The notes beneath the pieces were generated by a model. The model saw nothing but the letters and a program-made list of their open reading frames with translations, ran no database searches and was not told the DNA's origin. 64,000 bases of DNA from Haliotis asinina (taxonomy: Eukaryota > Mollusca > Gastropoda > Lepetellida > Haliotidae): assembly GCF_037392515.1 (NCBI RefSeq), contig NC_090288.1, positions 56,839,673-56,903,672 of the forward strand, given 5' to 3'. The translations under genes and the position numbers were made by a program. Shown here one piece after another: positions 11,591-23,179 of the stretch. Numbering within the stretch: the first letter of the stretch is position 1; each line of letters opens with the position of its first letter.

Positions 11591-13166
11591 CACCTCATCC
11601 AAAGTAACGCACCACACAATATTAATTACCCTAACTTAACAATATTTCCAGTGATGATTTTTACGATAGGTGTCTTTGAAAATACTTTCTGCCTAAAGCA
11701 TGCACCTTGGAGAAATTCACGTGCACGTGAGACGCACGGGTAACAAGACACCATCTCAACACGATCATGTATGTTTAATCTCAGATAAACTAGGCTGCGT
11801 TTTTTTTCATGCTCTGAGTGGCTTTTCGGTTAAAATGGCACCCAAGGTGACCATAGGACAAAGATGGCAGATCATTGGTATGCACAGGACCGGGATGTCA
11901 TGCCGTGCTATTGGCCGAGAATTGAATCTAAGTCACACGACGATTAGCAGGTTAATTGCCAAACATTGTGCCGCAGGAGAGGTTAAGGACCGATCCAGGA
12001 CAGGGAAGCCACGGAAAACAGATGCCAGGGAGGAAAGAGCATTGGTTCGAATGGCTAAGCGTAATCCATTGCTCAACAGTGTGCAGCTACTGAACCTATG
12101 GCGCCCTTTCCAAAGACTGTCCACCGGCACTCTCTGGAGACGTCTTCATGCTGCAGGTCTGAGAGCAAGACGTCCAGTCAGAAGATCTCTATTGACCCCC
12201 AGACACAAACAGGATCGTCTAAATTGGTGCACAGCAAGGCAGGGGTGGAACATTAGATCATGGCGGCGCATTCATTAGTCCGACGAAAGCCGGTTCCTCC
12301 TGCACGTTACAGACGGCCGTGCGCGAGTCTGGGGGTCAAGAGGAGCAGCATATCACCAGGGAAACATCCAGGAGGAGGTACCCTTTGGAGCAGGTAGTGT
12401 CATGGTGTGGGGTTGTTGTTCCTTTGACTGCAAGCTTGATATGGTCATCAATCCTGGGAATCTTAATGGACAGAGATACCAGAATGTGATTCTGAATGAA
12501 CATGTGCTGCCTCATTTTGACAACCACAATCCTGCAAGCCGACCTGTCTTCATGGACGACAATGCTAGGCCCATGCTGTTCGCCAGTTACTCAGGAACAA
12601 TGCCATAGACACGATTCCATGGCCAGCTCGAAGCCCTGACCTCAACACCCTGGAGCATCCGTGGGACGTTCTTGGTCGTCAGGTCAAGCAGAAGGAACCT
12701 CCAGTCAATTCCCTGCAGGAATTGTCCCAGGCTTTGGTGGAGGAGTGGAATAGAATGCCATTGAGGAGGATCCGGAGGCTCATTGAGAGCATGAGAAGTC
12801 GTGTCAGAGTGACCATTGCTGCCAGAGGTGGATACACAAGATATGGACACATTTTTCTGTGTGACACTGTCCCATATAAGGTTCAGTTTACATGCACATT
12901 CGATGTCTTGTGTCCATTTAATAACTGTGGGTGGCAATACTTTTCATGGACTTGTTTTGGCTGGTATTGTTGTCATTAAAAGATATTGCCTCAGACTCAT
13001 GTATTACCATTTTTACAGGTGATTTGCCAATGGGAACTGAGAAAGATACCTAAAGATCACAAATATCCCATTCAACGATCTTTGAAAACCATTTTCTTTA
13101 GCACAGTCATATTTATGTACCACAACTTTCTTAAGATGTGGGTGTTGCGTTACTTTTGATGAGGTG
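11591..13166 (+). mobile_element. Tc1-like DNA transposon, full length, broken transposase
   Basis: Terminal inverted repeats are visible: left CACCTCATCCAAAGTAACGC starting at 11591, and right the complement of CACCTCATCAAAAGTAACGC ending at 13166. TA dinucleotides at 11589-11590 and 13167-13168 are the expected target-site duplication. The element is 1,576 bp. It encodes a Tc1 transposase (separate entry) that is interrupted, so it cannot mobilise itself. Confidence 0.9.
11835..12850 (+). pseudogene. Tc1 transposase, interrupted
   Basis: The likely start MAPKVTIGQRWQIIGMHR is at 11835. The paired helix-turn-helix region follows (TGMSCRAIGRELNLSHTTIS), then the GRPR-like linker as GKPRKT. 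The frame stops at a TAG at 12277-12279, just before the first catalytic Asp (SDESRF). It reopens for SDESRF, MVWGC and MDDNARP (second Asp near 12560). It then shifts frame near 12570, after which IPWPARSPDLNTLEHPWD carries the catalytic Glu. The three acidic residues of the DD34E triad are therefore present in pieces. The last recognisable part is RGGYTRYG near 12840. It has diverged from the intact Tc1 transposase at 21.3-22.4 kb and belongs to a different Tc1 subgroup. Confidence 0.85.
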
Positions 13167-13198
13167 TATAGACATATATTGTATGGTAAACAAAATTC

Positions 13199-13249
13199 GT
13201 GTGTGTGTGTGTATGTGTGTGTGAGAGAGAGAGAAAGAGAGAGAGAGAC
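13199..13249. repeat. (GT)n/(GA)n microsatellite
   Basis: A compound run of GT repeats followed by GA repeats, lying 32 bases after the end of the Tc1 element. Confidence 0.95.
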
Positions 13250-14344
13250 AGATAATCTATCATCTCAGGATTTACATATACTCTGCCTTAATTAATATTC
13301 ATGCCATAAGAATTTATGTAAGTTTTCCAAAACTGCAGCTGGTTCATTATCCGTTGATAGGATAGATCTGAATTTGATCGGATTTTGGTGACATATATGA
13401 CATATAGTGTGCAAATGATACTCGTCTTCAGTACCAAAATTACAATATGGACATAGACTTATCTATTCCTAGCCACCTCCCTCCATTATATCCTAATCTT
13501 AATCGACCATATCTGAACTTAACAAACATATGTATATGTCGTTTGTCAATAATCCAGTCTGAATATACAAATATGCTAAATACAGAAAGTAGTCAAACTC
13601 CTTGATGACGTTCTACTGAACTACTTTCATTCATATGAATAATTCTTTAATAGGAACCTGAGTCACCGATGTAGCATCAACTCAAGCTTATTCTGAAAAC
13701 GAAGTTTGATAAAATGAAACAAACTGAATTCAATACTCTTACGTTCCTTTACTTTGAACAGAATCTATGAAGACGTACTGGATGTGTGTTCATACAGTTT
13801 GTAGATTGTCCAAATCCATTTTAACCAAATTTCAGTTTAAAATGTAAACATGATAGATATTTATATATGTACCTCATCAGAAATATCGCACCATTTCTAA
13901 TTTGACTTTAAAACGTGTGCTGTGATACTCTTGACGAGACATACATACAAATGAGTCCAGAGCTCCATAACTAAAAGGGACCTAAAAGACAGTGTTTGTG
14001 ATACTCCAATTTGCGAGTTAGTCATCAATGCCTGCTGCCGCCTGCAGGCATTATGTCTACAGACCCTGAATGAAATCTGCAGGGTGATCATATCAAATCA
14101 ATAAAAACTAGACTACACTGTCCACATTTTCACACTGTTTCTACCAAATCAGTTAGCGAACCCTATGTCGCAGAGAGGCGTTTTTATTTGATTAAGACTA
14201 GTTAAAGACATCCCTATGTGCAAGCGCTGAAATACCAGGAAGTGAAACTAAATTACCGTAACATCATGGATCATAAATGAAAACAACAAGGGAAGAATTC
14301 CAGTTGTAAGAAGACAGATAATTTACTGAAGGCCACAAAGACCT

Positions 14345-14386
<42 letters not shown>

Positions 14387-15035
14387 CGATTATTTCGAAC
14401 ACTTTACCTAAGCCGTGAAGTGGTCTCCAGTGCTATAACATGGGCTTACGACTGGGATGACATGATGTCAATGTTCACCACAGGGGCACATGTCCATAAA
14501 ACCATTGTTTGACGTAACACTCATAATGACAGATGGTGATATATTCGTACTTCTTCCCCAAGGCAGTATCATTTTGAGCTTTGATTCTGGCGTATCTATT
14601 CTGGTAGTGTAGATAATTTCACGTCTGGTTATGTTAATTTCGGGTTCAGAAAATCAAAGTCTAATTTTTCTGACATGTACACATTTTAACTAGTGTTGGC
14701 ACCAATGCAGTGGTAACACCTCCGGAAACAAATATCCCCTCAGCAGACATCCGCCAGCCGATTGTGTCAGGTCGAGACATGACTAATTACAGTTATGAAA
14801 TACAGCATCAGACAAATTGTACCCTTTCTATGCAAACTGCAGGACAAGATTTGTATACCCTTTCAAGAATTTCAGTTATCAGCTCACACATCTGATATCT
14901 GGGCCGCAATCCACACAGTGATTGTGCGTAGGTGATCGTAACTCCCACGTGTGGCTTTGGCCTAACATTGTGGTGCTAACATCGTTTTGTGGAATGGGGT
15001 CCAGGCCTTGTTTTTTACAGTGTCAACATGTGCCC
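13250..15035. other. Intergenic stretch with an (AT)n run
   Basis: AT-rich sequence with no recognisable gene. An uninterrupted AT dinucleotide run lies at 14347-14385. Short open frames at 13897-14091 and 14710-14895 have no recognisable domains. Confidence 0.5.
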
Positions 15036-15262
15036 CTGTAGATCCGGGTTAGGACTGATCTTCAGTACCCCATGTTTGTCGCAAGAGGCGACTAACGGGA
15101 TCGGGTGGTCAGGCTCGCTGACTTGGTTGAAATATGTCATCGTATCCCAATTGCGTAGATCGATGTTCAAGCTGTCGACCACTGGAGTGTCTGGTCCAGA
15201 CTCGATTATTTACAGCCCACCGCCATATACCTTGAATAGTGCTGAGTGCGGCGGTAAACGAA
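15036..15262 (+). repeat. SINE family A copy
   Basis: A good match to family A: GATCCGGGTTAGGACTGATC head, AGAGGCGACTAACGGGATCG, GTGTCTGGTCCAGACTCG, TTATTTACAGCC, and the tail end GCTGAGTGCGGCGGTAAACG. It is oriented plus, just upstream of the LINE nest. Confidence 0.85.
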
Positions 15263-15450
15263 CGAACAAAAATAACAAACAAAACACCCTTACGAGGTAC
15301 ATGCAGAAAATGGGACACATTACTGTAATATTCGACAAATGCCTTGAACATGGAATCGCACATCAATAGCGTCTGCATTTCCATATTCATAACATCAGCA
15401 TGATTAGGGGGTATCATGATGTCAAGGCCACCTCAGCTCTTATCCAAGCC

Positions 15451-15495
15451 TTAATCACGTCGAGACTTGATAATTTTAAGTAGATTCTCCTTCTC
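15451..15495 (-). pseudogene. C-terminal end of FLYWCH/MULE transposase relic (cut off by the LINE)
   Basis: On the minus strand this reads EKENLLKIIKSRRD followed by a stop (15451-15453). It is the direct in-frame continuation of the minus-strand frame that ends at 23179 on the far side of the LINE. Only one copy of the 9-bp duplication is counted in the join. See the entry at 23180-23690 for the rest of the relic. Confidence 0.6.
15487..15495. repeat. Target-site duplication of the LINE, left copy
   Basis: CTCCTTCTC here and again at 23171-23179 flanks the LINE. Removing the LINE and one copy restores an open frame in the flanking minus-strand relic. Confidence 0.75.
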
Positions 15496-16136
15496 AGGCA
15501 CCTGTGGCGAGCCACCTCCTCGTGCTGGGTGCTGGGTAACGCCAAGAGCTCGCCGACACCCCCGTAGTGGACCCGGGGGGATATTTGGTCCACCAACCCG
15601 TTTGCCGTGGGTTGCGGCCCTGTGTCGGCGGAGGAAGGGATCCTGGTGGTTGAGGGCAATAGGAGCTTGAAGCCGTGTTCCTGTTGCCTAACACACCACT
15701 TTGGCCCTGACTTCGCCTAGACGGGTGGTAGAACTGGCCCGGTTCTATCAATCGGCTGGTCGCGCCATGCCCTGTGCATCGTAAAAGTTTTCTGCACACT
15801 CGACTACTTATTGGGTCTTGGCCATTTCGAGTTTTCATTTCCAAAATATTGACATATTTAATGCCTAGAGTCCTATGCCAGAAGGCGGTGGCTCATGGGC
15901 CAGTCTGGCAATGTTGACCTCCAAGTTCAATATGTGTCCAATCATTTGTCACGGGCAGAACCACCCTGGCAATTTATTTGGTATACAAATGTTGCTATTT
16001 GTGTCATAGTTGCCGGAGTATAGCGGCCCTGTATCTCTGGTGTCGGCATCTTGGAGGTCCGATGCTATTTGACATCGTCCTTGTTGACACTCCATGGTGG
16101 GTGGGGAGTAGGGATGCTGAATTTTTTCCTTCAATC

Positions 16137-17396
16137 ATGGATCCCCAATCATCTGGTTCTTGGCGAAATGAAAAAAAGCGACGAATTGAAAATATTGATG
16201 AATCAACAAGAAGTGTTTCTTCCATGCTGATTACTGGGCACGTTTCTTAGTGATTGAGGCAACAGACAATCTTCCTATTAAATTAAACCCCTTTGCCATT
16301 TCTAAGGCTGTTTCAGGTATTTGTGGAGAGGTTCGCAATGTCACCCGTCTGTGGTTCACTTCTGGTGGAATGAGCACGGAGACAGCAATCTCTAAATCTT
16401 TTATCTATCAAAATATTTGCCAATATTGAGGTTGCTGTGTCCGTGCACAGAACATTAAATTCCTGCCGGGTCATTGTTCGGGACAGGGCTCGCTGCCTGT
16501 CTGACATGTCAGAACAAGACATAGTAACTGAACTTCATGATCAGGGAGTCACAGCTGTAAAACGGTTCACCGTCAAGAAAGAAGGAATCAGTGCCAATAC
16601 CAATACATATCTCTTGACGTTTGCTCGTACATCCTTACCACCTTCAATCAAAGCAGGGTATTTCAATATTGGAGTGGACATGTATGTCCCCAGCCCGCTT
16701 CGCTGCTTTAAATGTCAGAAGTTCGGTCATGGGGTTAGTTCTTGTCGTGGTTCGGCTGTATGTCATCGTTCTGGTGAACAACATGATAATACAGACTGCA
16801 ACAATGAGTTCAAATGCGCAAACTGTTCTGGATTTCATGCTGCTACATCAAAATCTTGTCCTGTTTGGCAAAAGGAGTCCAAAATAATGAAACTTAAATA
16901 TGAAAGGAATATTTCATACTTTGACGCAAAAAAACTGTTGACAGCTGAAACCACGCCTCCATTAAATAAGACCTACTCTGCTGCCGTCACTCACGCTGTT
17001 ATGACATCTCCTGTAAGTTGTCAGACAGACTTGACATGGGTTGAGTCTGCAAAACCCATTACCGTATCCTCAGTTGCAAAACCATCTTCCCCAGTAACTC
17101 AATCTACATCTGGATCACAGACTGAGAGACAGCCTGAGCCCAAATCACAATCGTCTGATAAACAGACCGACAGTCAAAAACAGAAAGGAAAAAAATTAAA
17201 TAGGAAATCAATTCCCATCATCCCTTCATCTTCAGAAGTTCCTGTAGAAAACTCTTTGGGGCCTCTGGAGATGGATATCACTCTGTCCTCACAGGACAGC
17301 AGGAGGAATTTACCCTCCACACATTCGCGTGGAAGATCACCAATTGAGCCACCAGGAACCAGTCCAATCTATTGCAATGGAACTGTAGAGGACTAA
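16137..17396 (+). pseudogene. LINE ORF1 (zinc-knuckle nucleic-acid-binding protein), frameshifted
   Basis: The probable start is MDPQSSGSWRNEKKRRIEN at 16137. The frame is lost at about 16245 and recovered before 16437, which implies a compensating pair of shifts. The rest is open to the stop at 17394-17396. The C-terminal half has a classic C-x2-C-x4-H-x4-C knuckle (CFKCQKFGHGVSSC, near 16710), then a degenerate one, then CANCSGFHAATSKSC. A Ser/Pro/Gln-rich tail follows. The family protein coats LINE RNA to form the transposition particle. It overlaps ORF2 by 25 bases (ATG of ORF2 at 17372), an arrangement typical of termination-reinitiation between LINE ORFs. Confidence 0.8.
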
Positions 17397-20300
17397 AAAC
17401 TAATTTCAACGAGGTACAATTGCTGATACAGGACTTTCAGCCATCTACGCTATGTCTCCAAGAGACATATCTTAAAAATGCAGATACCTTGAATTTGAGA
17501 CAGTACAGCGCTTATCATTCTTTTTCTCCTCTGGGAGATCGGGCTACTGGAGGCGCTTCTATTCTCGTTCATCAGAGCGTAATACATAGCCCTGTTACTC
17601 TAAAAACAAACCTTCAAGCAGTTGCTGTTCGCTTGACTTTACACATTGCTTTGACATTGTACAGTTTGTATATCCCTCTATCTTCCAATATTTGTCAATC
17701 AGATCTTCAAAGTCTATATGATCAGCTCCCCAAACCATGTATTATTATAGGGGACCTCAACGGACACAATCCATTATGGGGAAGTGACCATACTAATAAT
17801 AAAGGCAAAATCCTTGAGGAATTCATTTCCGATAATAATTTGTGTATTTTCAATGATGACTCAGCTACTTATTTACATCCAGCTACGGGAAAATACTCTT
17901 CCCTGGATTTATCACTAGCTGATTCCAACTTATACAATGAATTTGAATGGCTGGTCCGTGATGACCTATGTGGGAGTGATCACTTCCCCACCATGCTGAA
18001 AGCCATCAACCCTGGTGATGATCCACCTGTATCAAGACGGAACTTTGCTAGGGCTGATTGGTCATTATATCAGACACTGTGTGCTGAACACTTGAAGCAT
18101 GATCTTTTTAAGAACAGTGAAGATCCAATACAGTCTTTTTCGGATATACTAAATGCCATTGCAGACAAAACAATTCCTATGTCCTCTGCAATTCCACATA
18201 TTCGTAAACCATGGTTTACTGACGAGTGTAAACAGGCCAGAAAATGTAGGAAGAAAACCGAAAAATATTTTCGCAAACATCCGACAGTCCATAATCTAGA
18301 CAAAGTCAAAATTACTAACGCAAAGGCTAGACGTGCTTTTAAACAAGGTAAACGTCAGTCTTGGCGAAATTATGTTTCCAAAATAAATTCACGCACACCA
18401 ATGTCAATGGTGTGGAATATGGTCCAAAGAATAAAGGGCAAGGGTTCCAAATCTACTGTGCATCATCTGAAGGACGGGGATACCATAATCTAATAAAACT
18501 GACATAGCAAATAAACTTGGCGCAACTTTAGCCAAACATTCATCTTCATCAAATTATGTCCCTGAGTTCCAAAAGTATCAGAAACAAGAGGAAAAGAAAA
18601 GAATCAATTTTAACTCAGACAATGGTGAAGACCATAACGAATTATTTTCGTTGCATGAGCTCCATACTGCCCTTGAGCAAGCTCATGATACAGCGTCAGG
18701 AACCGATAATATTCACTATCAGTTCCTAAAGCATTTGCCCGAATCATGTTTAGAAGTCCTTTTAGGAAGTTTTGATCAAATATGGACGTCGGGGAATTTC
18801 CCAACTTCATGGCGTAATGCCATTGTTGTCCCTATTCCAAAGCCTGGTCGGGATCATAGTGATCCGTCTAATTACAGACCAATATCTCTAACGAGTTGTG
18901 TCTGTAAAACCATGGAACGTATGGTGAATAATAGATTAACGTGGTATCTTGAAACCAATAACATTATAACAAATATTCAATGTGGTTTCAGGAAAAATCG
19001 TAGTACCAATGATCACTTGGTACGTTTAGAATCCTTTGCTAAAAATGCTATAGTTAATAAACAGCATGCTGTATCAATTTTCTTTGATCTTGAGAAAGCT
19101 TATGATACGACGCATGGTATTTTACAGGATTTGCATGATTTTGGTTTGAGAGACCGTTTGCCTCTTTTTATATCACAGTTTTTACAAGACCGGCAATTTC
19201 AAGTCCGCGTGGGTACTACCCTGTCTGAACATTATAATCAGGACCAGGATGTTCCACAAGGGAGTGTTTTGTCTGTTACTTTATTTAGCATGAAAATCAA
19301 CAGTTTATCCAAAGTTTTAAATGATTCGATTGACGGATCACTTTTTGTGGATGATTTTAATATCTCCTGTCGTGGTAAAAATATGCGTACTACTGAGAGG
19401 CAACTGCAGTTATGTGTAAATAAAATTAATAAATGGTGTTTTGAAAACGGTTTCAAATTTTCTAAATCGAAAACTAATTGTATACACTTCTGTAGACGAT
19501 ATAAACCACATAAAGACCCTGAACTGTTTCTAAATGGCTCTGCTATTAAAGTTGTTAAAGAGGCCAAGTTCTTGGGATTGATTTTTTATTCACATTTAAC
19601 GTTTCTTCCCCATATCAAATCCCTTAAGACTAAATGCCTGAAGGCACTTGACTTGTTGAAAGTCATTTCTAATTGTAAGTGGGGAGGAGACCAAGCTACA
19701 CTCCTACAACTTTATCGATCACTGATCCGTTCGAAACTTGATTACGGCTCCATCGTATACGGTGGAGCCTGTAAAGGCAACCTTAAACTTCTTGATTCTG
19801 TCCATCACCAAGGTTTAAGACTTTGTCTTGGATCTTTCCGAACTTCGCCCGTTGACAGTCTTTACGTTGAGGCCAATGAACCATCTCTTACACAACGTCG
19901 TATAAAATTATCCTTACAGTACATTACTAAATTATCCTCTAATGAATCTAACCCTGCATATAACTGTGTGTTCAATCCACTTCATCAGGATTTGTACGAC
20001 AAGAAGTCTTCTCTTGTTCCACCTCTCGGACACAGAATTAAACCATTTATTTCTTCGGCCGGCATTAAGCTGGAAAACATAGCTCCCTCACGTCTTCTTT
20101 CTTCTCCTCCTTGGCAGTTAGTTAGACCACAAGTCGACCTAACATTAACTTCTTTTAAAAAATCCGAAACTAATGAATTACAAATTGAATATAAACAAGA
20201 ATATAATCAATTAAAAAGTAAATACAGCAATTACAAACCCTTATTTACAGATGGTTCCAAGGACGGTGGTGCACTAGCTTGTGCCACTGTCATTGGATCT

Positions 20301-21024
20301 AGAACAATATCTTCTAGAATTCCAGATAACAGTTCTATTTTTACTGCAGAAGCAAACGCCATATTAACGGCTGTCAAGTATATTCAAAGACACCCTAAAC
20401 ATAAACAATATATTATCTATTCAGACTCTCTTTCTTGCCTTCAGGCGATTAAAAATATTTCTTGCAAACATTCACTTTTAATTGAAATCATTGAATTGTA
20501 TAATGATCTTGCTACTGGCCAATGCGACATCGTCTTCTGTTGGTTACCCAGCCACGCTGGCATTTCTGGGAACACACTGGCTGACCTTGCTGCAAAAGCA
20601 GCACTCAACAAATCTGTGACACCACTTCTTATTCCATACACTGATTATAAAGCAATCATTAGGTCTTACATCCATGATCTGATGCAGAAGAGGTGGGACA
20701 CCCAAGTAGGTATCAACAAATTACATGAAATAAAGCCGTATATTGGATACACCTACTTGGGTTGTCAGTCAAGATTTGTAGAGGTCATTATGCGACGATG
20801 TCGTATTGGCCACACTAGATATACACATGAATATGTGCTTAAAGGTGAGGATCCCTTGTGATGAAAGAATCACAGTCAAGCATGTCTTGCTTCACTGTGT
20901 GGACTATTCCATCACAAGGGATAAGTATTTCAAATCAAGAAATATGAAGGATCTTTTTAGTAATGTTAGTTATCATTTACTCATTGCGTTTTTAAAGGAA
21001 TTAGACCTGTTACATGACTTGTAA
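17372..21024 (+). pseudogene. LINE ORF2 (endonuclease, reverse transcriptase, RNase H), two frameshifts
   Basis: The APE-type endonuclease comes first: WNCRGL, QETYL, IIGDLNGHNPLWG, SLDLSLAD, GSDHFP (17375-17990). The frame shifts near 18490. The reverse transcriptase then shows NYRPISLTS, SIFFDLEKAYD (motif A), QGSVLSVTLF (motif B), LFVDDFN (motif C, with both Asp) and AKFLGLIF. RNase H follows: LFTDGSKDGG, FTAEANAI, IYSDSLSCLQAI, WLPSHAGISGNTLADLAA, with the acidic residues present (20245-20610). A second shift near 20850 precedes the Cys/His tail CDERITVKHVLLHC. The stop is at 21022-21024. Once the two shifts are allowed for, all catalytic residues survive, so the copy is young by LINE standards but not able to express a full ORF2. 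Confidence 0.88.
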
Positions 21025-21029
21025 ATATA

Positions 21030-22641
21030 CACCTGGAAATTAATCAAGCAACACCCCAATTTTTTCTATTGGAGCAACTTTGAAGTGTTCTGACAATCAA
21101 AATATGCCGGGTTGATATAGTTTGACACTTTTTTATTCAACAGACGATCTCTGACAAACAACTTAAAGGGAAAAAGTATCAAGACTTTGCTTTATTGCAA
21201 CGAAATCCAAATTCTTAAAACTGTCTTAAATTCATGAAAAAATGGACACAATTTACTATTCATCCACAGACGTTGTTGTCAGGTGTATTAACACAAATGT
21301 CACATGGAAAGAAAGAACAGTCATCTGAGAGTCTGCACACCGACTTTCATCAATATCTAGTGTGTCCTCCCTGCGCACGCACCACCGATTCCAGACGCCT
21401 CCTCATTCCTTGGATGAGTCTCCGGATCTGATTCTGGGGGATCCTGTTCCACTCCTCATGCAGGGCAGCCGTCAATTCGTTGAGATTATGGACTGGTGGG
21501 TCTCTCTGCCTCACACGACGGCCAATAAAGTCCCACAAATGTTCAATGGGGTTGAGGTCAGGGCTCATGGCAGGCCATGGAATTCTGTCAATTGCATTTT
21601 GCCGCAAAAAATCATTTACAGCATGCGCCCTGTGAGGTCTAGCATTGTCGTCCATAAATATGGGTCTCGTTGCCAGAGGATGGTTCTCAAAATGAGGTAC
21701 CACAGCCCTGTCAAGAACCTCCTGTTGGTAACGAACACCGTTAAGGTTGCCACGGATGGTAATGATATCCAACTTGCAGTTCATGGAAATGCACCCCCAT
21801 ACCATAACGGAACCTCCCCCAAAGGCCACAGTCTCCTGGATGTTCCGTGGAGCCATTGCTGTGTTCCTCTGCCTCCAGACCCGAGTACGACCGTCCACCA
21901 TGTGCAGCAAGAACCGGCTCTCATCTGAGAAATGGACCTTCCTCCAAGAGGCAATGTTCCAGTGCAAACGGTCATTACACCAGGCCAGTCGGGCTGCCTT
22001 ATGGGCTGGAGACAGTCTGGGTCGCTTGATTGGCCTCCTTGCCCGGTATCCTGCAGCTTTCAGACGATTCCGAACAGTCCTGTTCGAGATGGGTCTCCCT
22101 GGAAGCCACTCCTGTCTCAACCGAGAGCTCGAGTCGAAGGACCTGCGCCGTACAAGTCTCAGTAAAGCTCTGTCCTCCCGGACTGTGGTCTTCCTGGGTC
22201 TTCCTGGTCTAGGCAGGTCTTTAACTTCATTAGTGGCCCGGTATTTTTTCAAAAGTTTTGAAATTATGGAATGATGTCGTCCGATTTGAGTCCCGATTTG
22301 TCTTAGAGACATACCAGCATTCCTCATGCCGATTATTTGCCAACGAGTGGCCTCTGATAATTTCCTACGTGCCATGACATTGAAATGAATGAAAAACCGA
22401 ATGCAATCGACAACCTGCGCTTGTAAACACCCCAGGGAAAAAGTGCATTTTTCGAAAGTTGAGGTTAAAGCAATGCACGTGCGCTGTGCAAGCTTCACGC
22501 GCGTCATATCAACCCATGAAAAGCTCATGCTGTATGTCAATACATCAAAATTGAATAATCAATCATCAAAATTACTTCGTTAAACTTTGTTAAGTTTTTA
22601 TGTGTCTTTGAATTTGGTGTTGCTTAATTAATTTCCATATG
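21030..22641 (-). mobile_element. Tc1-like DNA transposon with an open transposase
   Basis: The terminal inverted repeats are CACCTGGAAATTAATCAAGC at the left (21030) and the complement of CATATGGAAATTAATTAAGC at the right (ending 22641). TA duplications lie at 21028-21029 and 22642-22643. Length is 1,612 bp. It sits just downstream of the ORF2 stop, in the 3' UTR of the LINE, and is therefore younger than the LINE. The transposase reads on the minus strand. Confidence 0.92.
21350..22375 (-). CDS. Tc1-family transposase (DD34E), open
   Basis: 341 aa from MARRKLSEATRWQIIGMRNA at 22375. This start is chosen because family members begin here and are about 340 aa; the frame stays open 55 codons further upstream, but that part is not family-like. 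Paired helix-turn-helix domains lie at about residues 8-110 with the GRPRKT linker at 58-63. The DDE domain has Asp151 (FSDESRF), GGSVMVWGC at 187-195, Asp243 (MDDNARPH) and Glu278 (NPIEHLWD). The 34-residue spacing between the last two acidic residues is canonical. The protein binds the terminal repeats and catalyses cut-and-paste into TA. No stop or shift is visible, so it could be functional, although the two inverted repeats differ at a few positions. Confidence 0.92.
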   Translation of the reverse strand: MARRKLSEATRWQIIGMRNAGMSLRQIGTQIGRHHSIISKLLKKYRATNEVKDLPRPGRPRKTTVREDRALLRLVRRRSFDSSSRLRQEWLPGRPISNRTVRNRLKAAGYRARRPIKRPRLSPAHKAARLAWCNDRLHWNIASWRKVHFSDESRFLLHMVDGRTRVWRQRNTAMAPRNIQETVAFGGGSVMVWGCISMNCKLDIITIRGNLNGVRYQQEVLDRAVVPHFENHPLATRPIFMDDNARPHRAHAVNDFLRQNAIDRIPWPAMSPDLNPIEHLWDFIGRRVRQRDPPVHNLNELTAALHEEWNRIPQNQIRRLIQGMRRRLESVVRAQGGHTRY

Positions 22642-22643
22642 TA

Positions 22644-23170
22644 TATAGATAGATATTTTATGATTGGAAGTTGAATTAGCAACTAAGATTGTTAGTGGCT
22701 GTATCCTCGAAGGGGGTTGAAGTACCGTAAAATTATTGTCCTCCTGAGAGGGTACGTAAGTCCCAAACAGTTGAAGTCAGATTTAATCTTTCACTTTTGT
22801 GTAATTTTAAATGTGGCTAATCTTGCATACAGTCGCCAGCAGCTGAGGGGATGGTGTAAATCCAACTAGGAACCATGCAGGTAGCTGAGGTACTGTAAGT
22901 CCCCATGGTCCCTAGTATGGTGATCTACCTTCGGTTGTTAGTGATCTATGGCCTGTTTTTATATTGTACTGTCCAAATAGTGATAATATTAGCTTTTAAG
23001 TTTCTACGCTAGTTTTAAATACTAACTGTGATAGTCTAGTGGTTTTACTGTCCTTCGTCGACAGGTTCTTCATAATATGCTTATATATTCCTTTTTATGT
23101 CACATATGTTCTCGTCACAATATGGCTGCAATATTGCCGACGTGACGTTAAATGATAACTCACTCACTCA
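22644..23170 (+). mobile_element. LINE 3' UTR after the Tc1 insertion
   Basis: Non-coding 3' part of the same LINE. The end (about 23110-23170) has ATATGGCTGCAATATTGCC, then CGTGACGTTAAATGATAA, then CTCACTC repeats. This is the same layout as the 3' ends of SINE families A and B, and such tails are recognised by LINE reverse transcriptases when they prime. Confidence 0.8.
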
Positions 23171-23179
23171 CTCCTTCTC
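23171..23179. repeat. Target-site duplication of the LINE, right copy
   Basis: CTCCTTCTC, identical to 15487-15495. The boundary with the CTCACTC tail is slightly ambiguous, because the tail itself ends in similar bases. Confidence 0.75.

Larger units (their letters stand above)
15496..23170 (+). mobile_element. Full-length I-type LINE, interrupted by a Tc1 transposon
   Basis: It spans a GC-rich 5' UTR starting at 15496, an ORF1 with zinc knuckles, an ORF2 with endonuclease, reverse transcriptase and RNase H, then a 3' UTR ending GTTAAATGATAACTCACTCA at 23170. The outer length is 7,675 bp. Subtracting the Tc1 insertion (21030-22641 plus one TA) leaves about 6.06 kb, normal for a complete I-superfamily element. 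A 9-bp target-site duplication flanks it. ORF1 and ORF2 each contain frameshifts, so this copy is dead, but the intact ends argue for a moderately recent insertion. The clade is I/Nimb-like, inferred from the RNase H domain and the CCHC ORF1. Confidence 0.85.

Noticed and set aside
14989-15417. Open frames of 126 (plus) and 102 (minus) codons
   Set aside because: They are made largely of a SINE family A copy and show no protein domain.
21362-22274. Long plus-strand open frames of 188 and 175 codons
   Set aside because: They lie antisense to the Tc1 transposase on the minus strand and have no family-like motifs; they are shadows of that gene.
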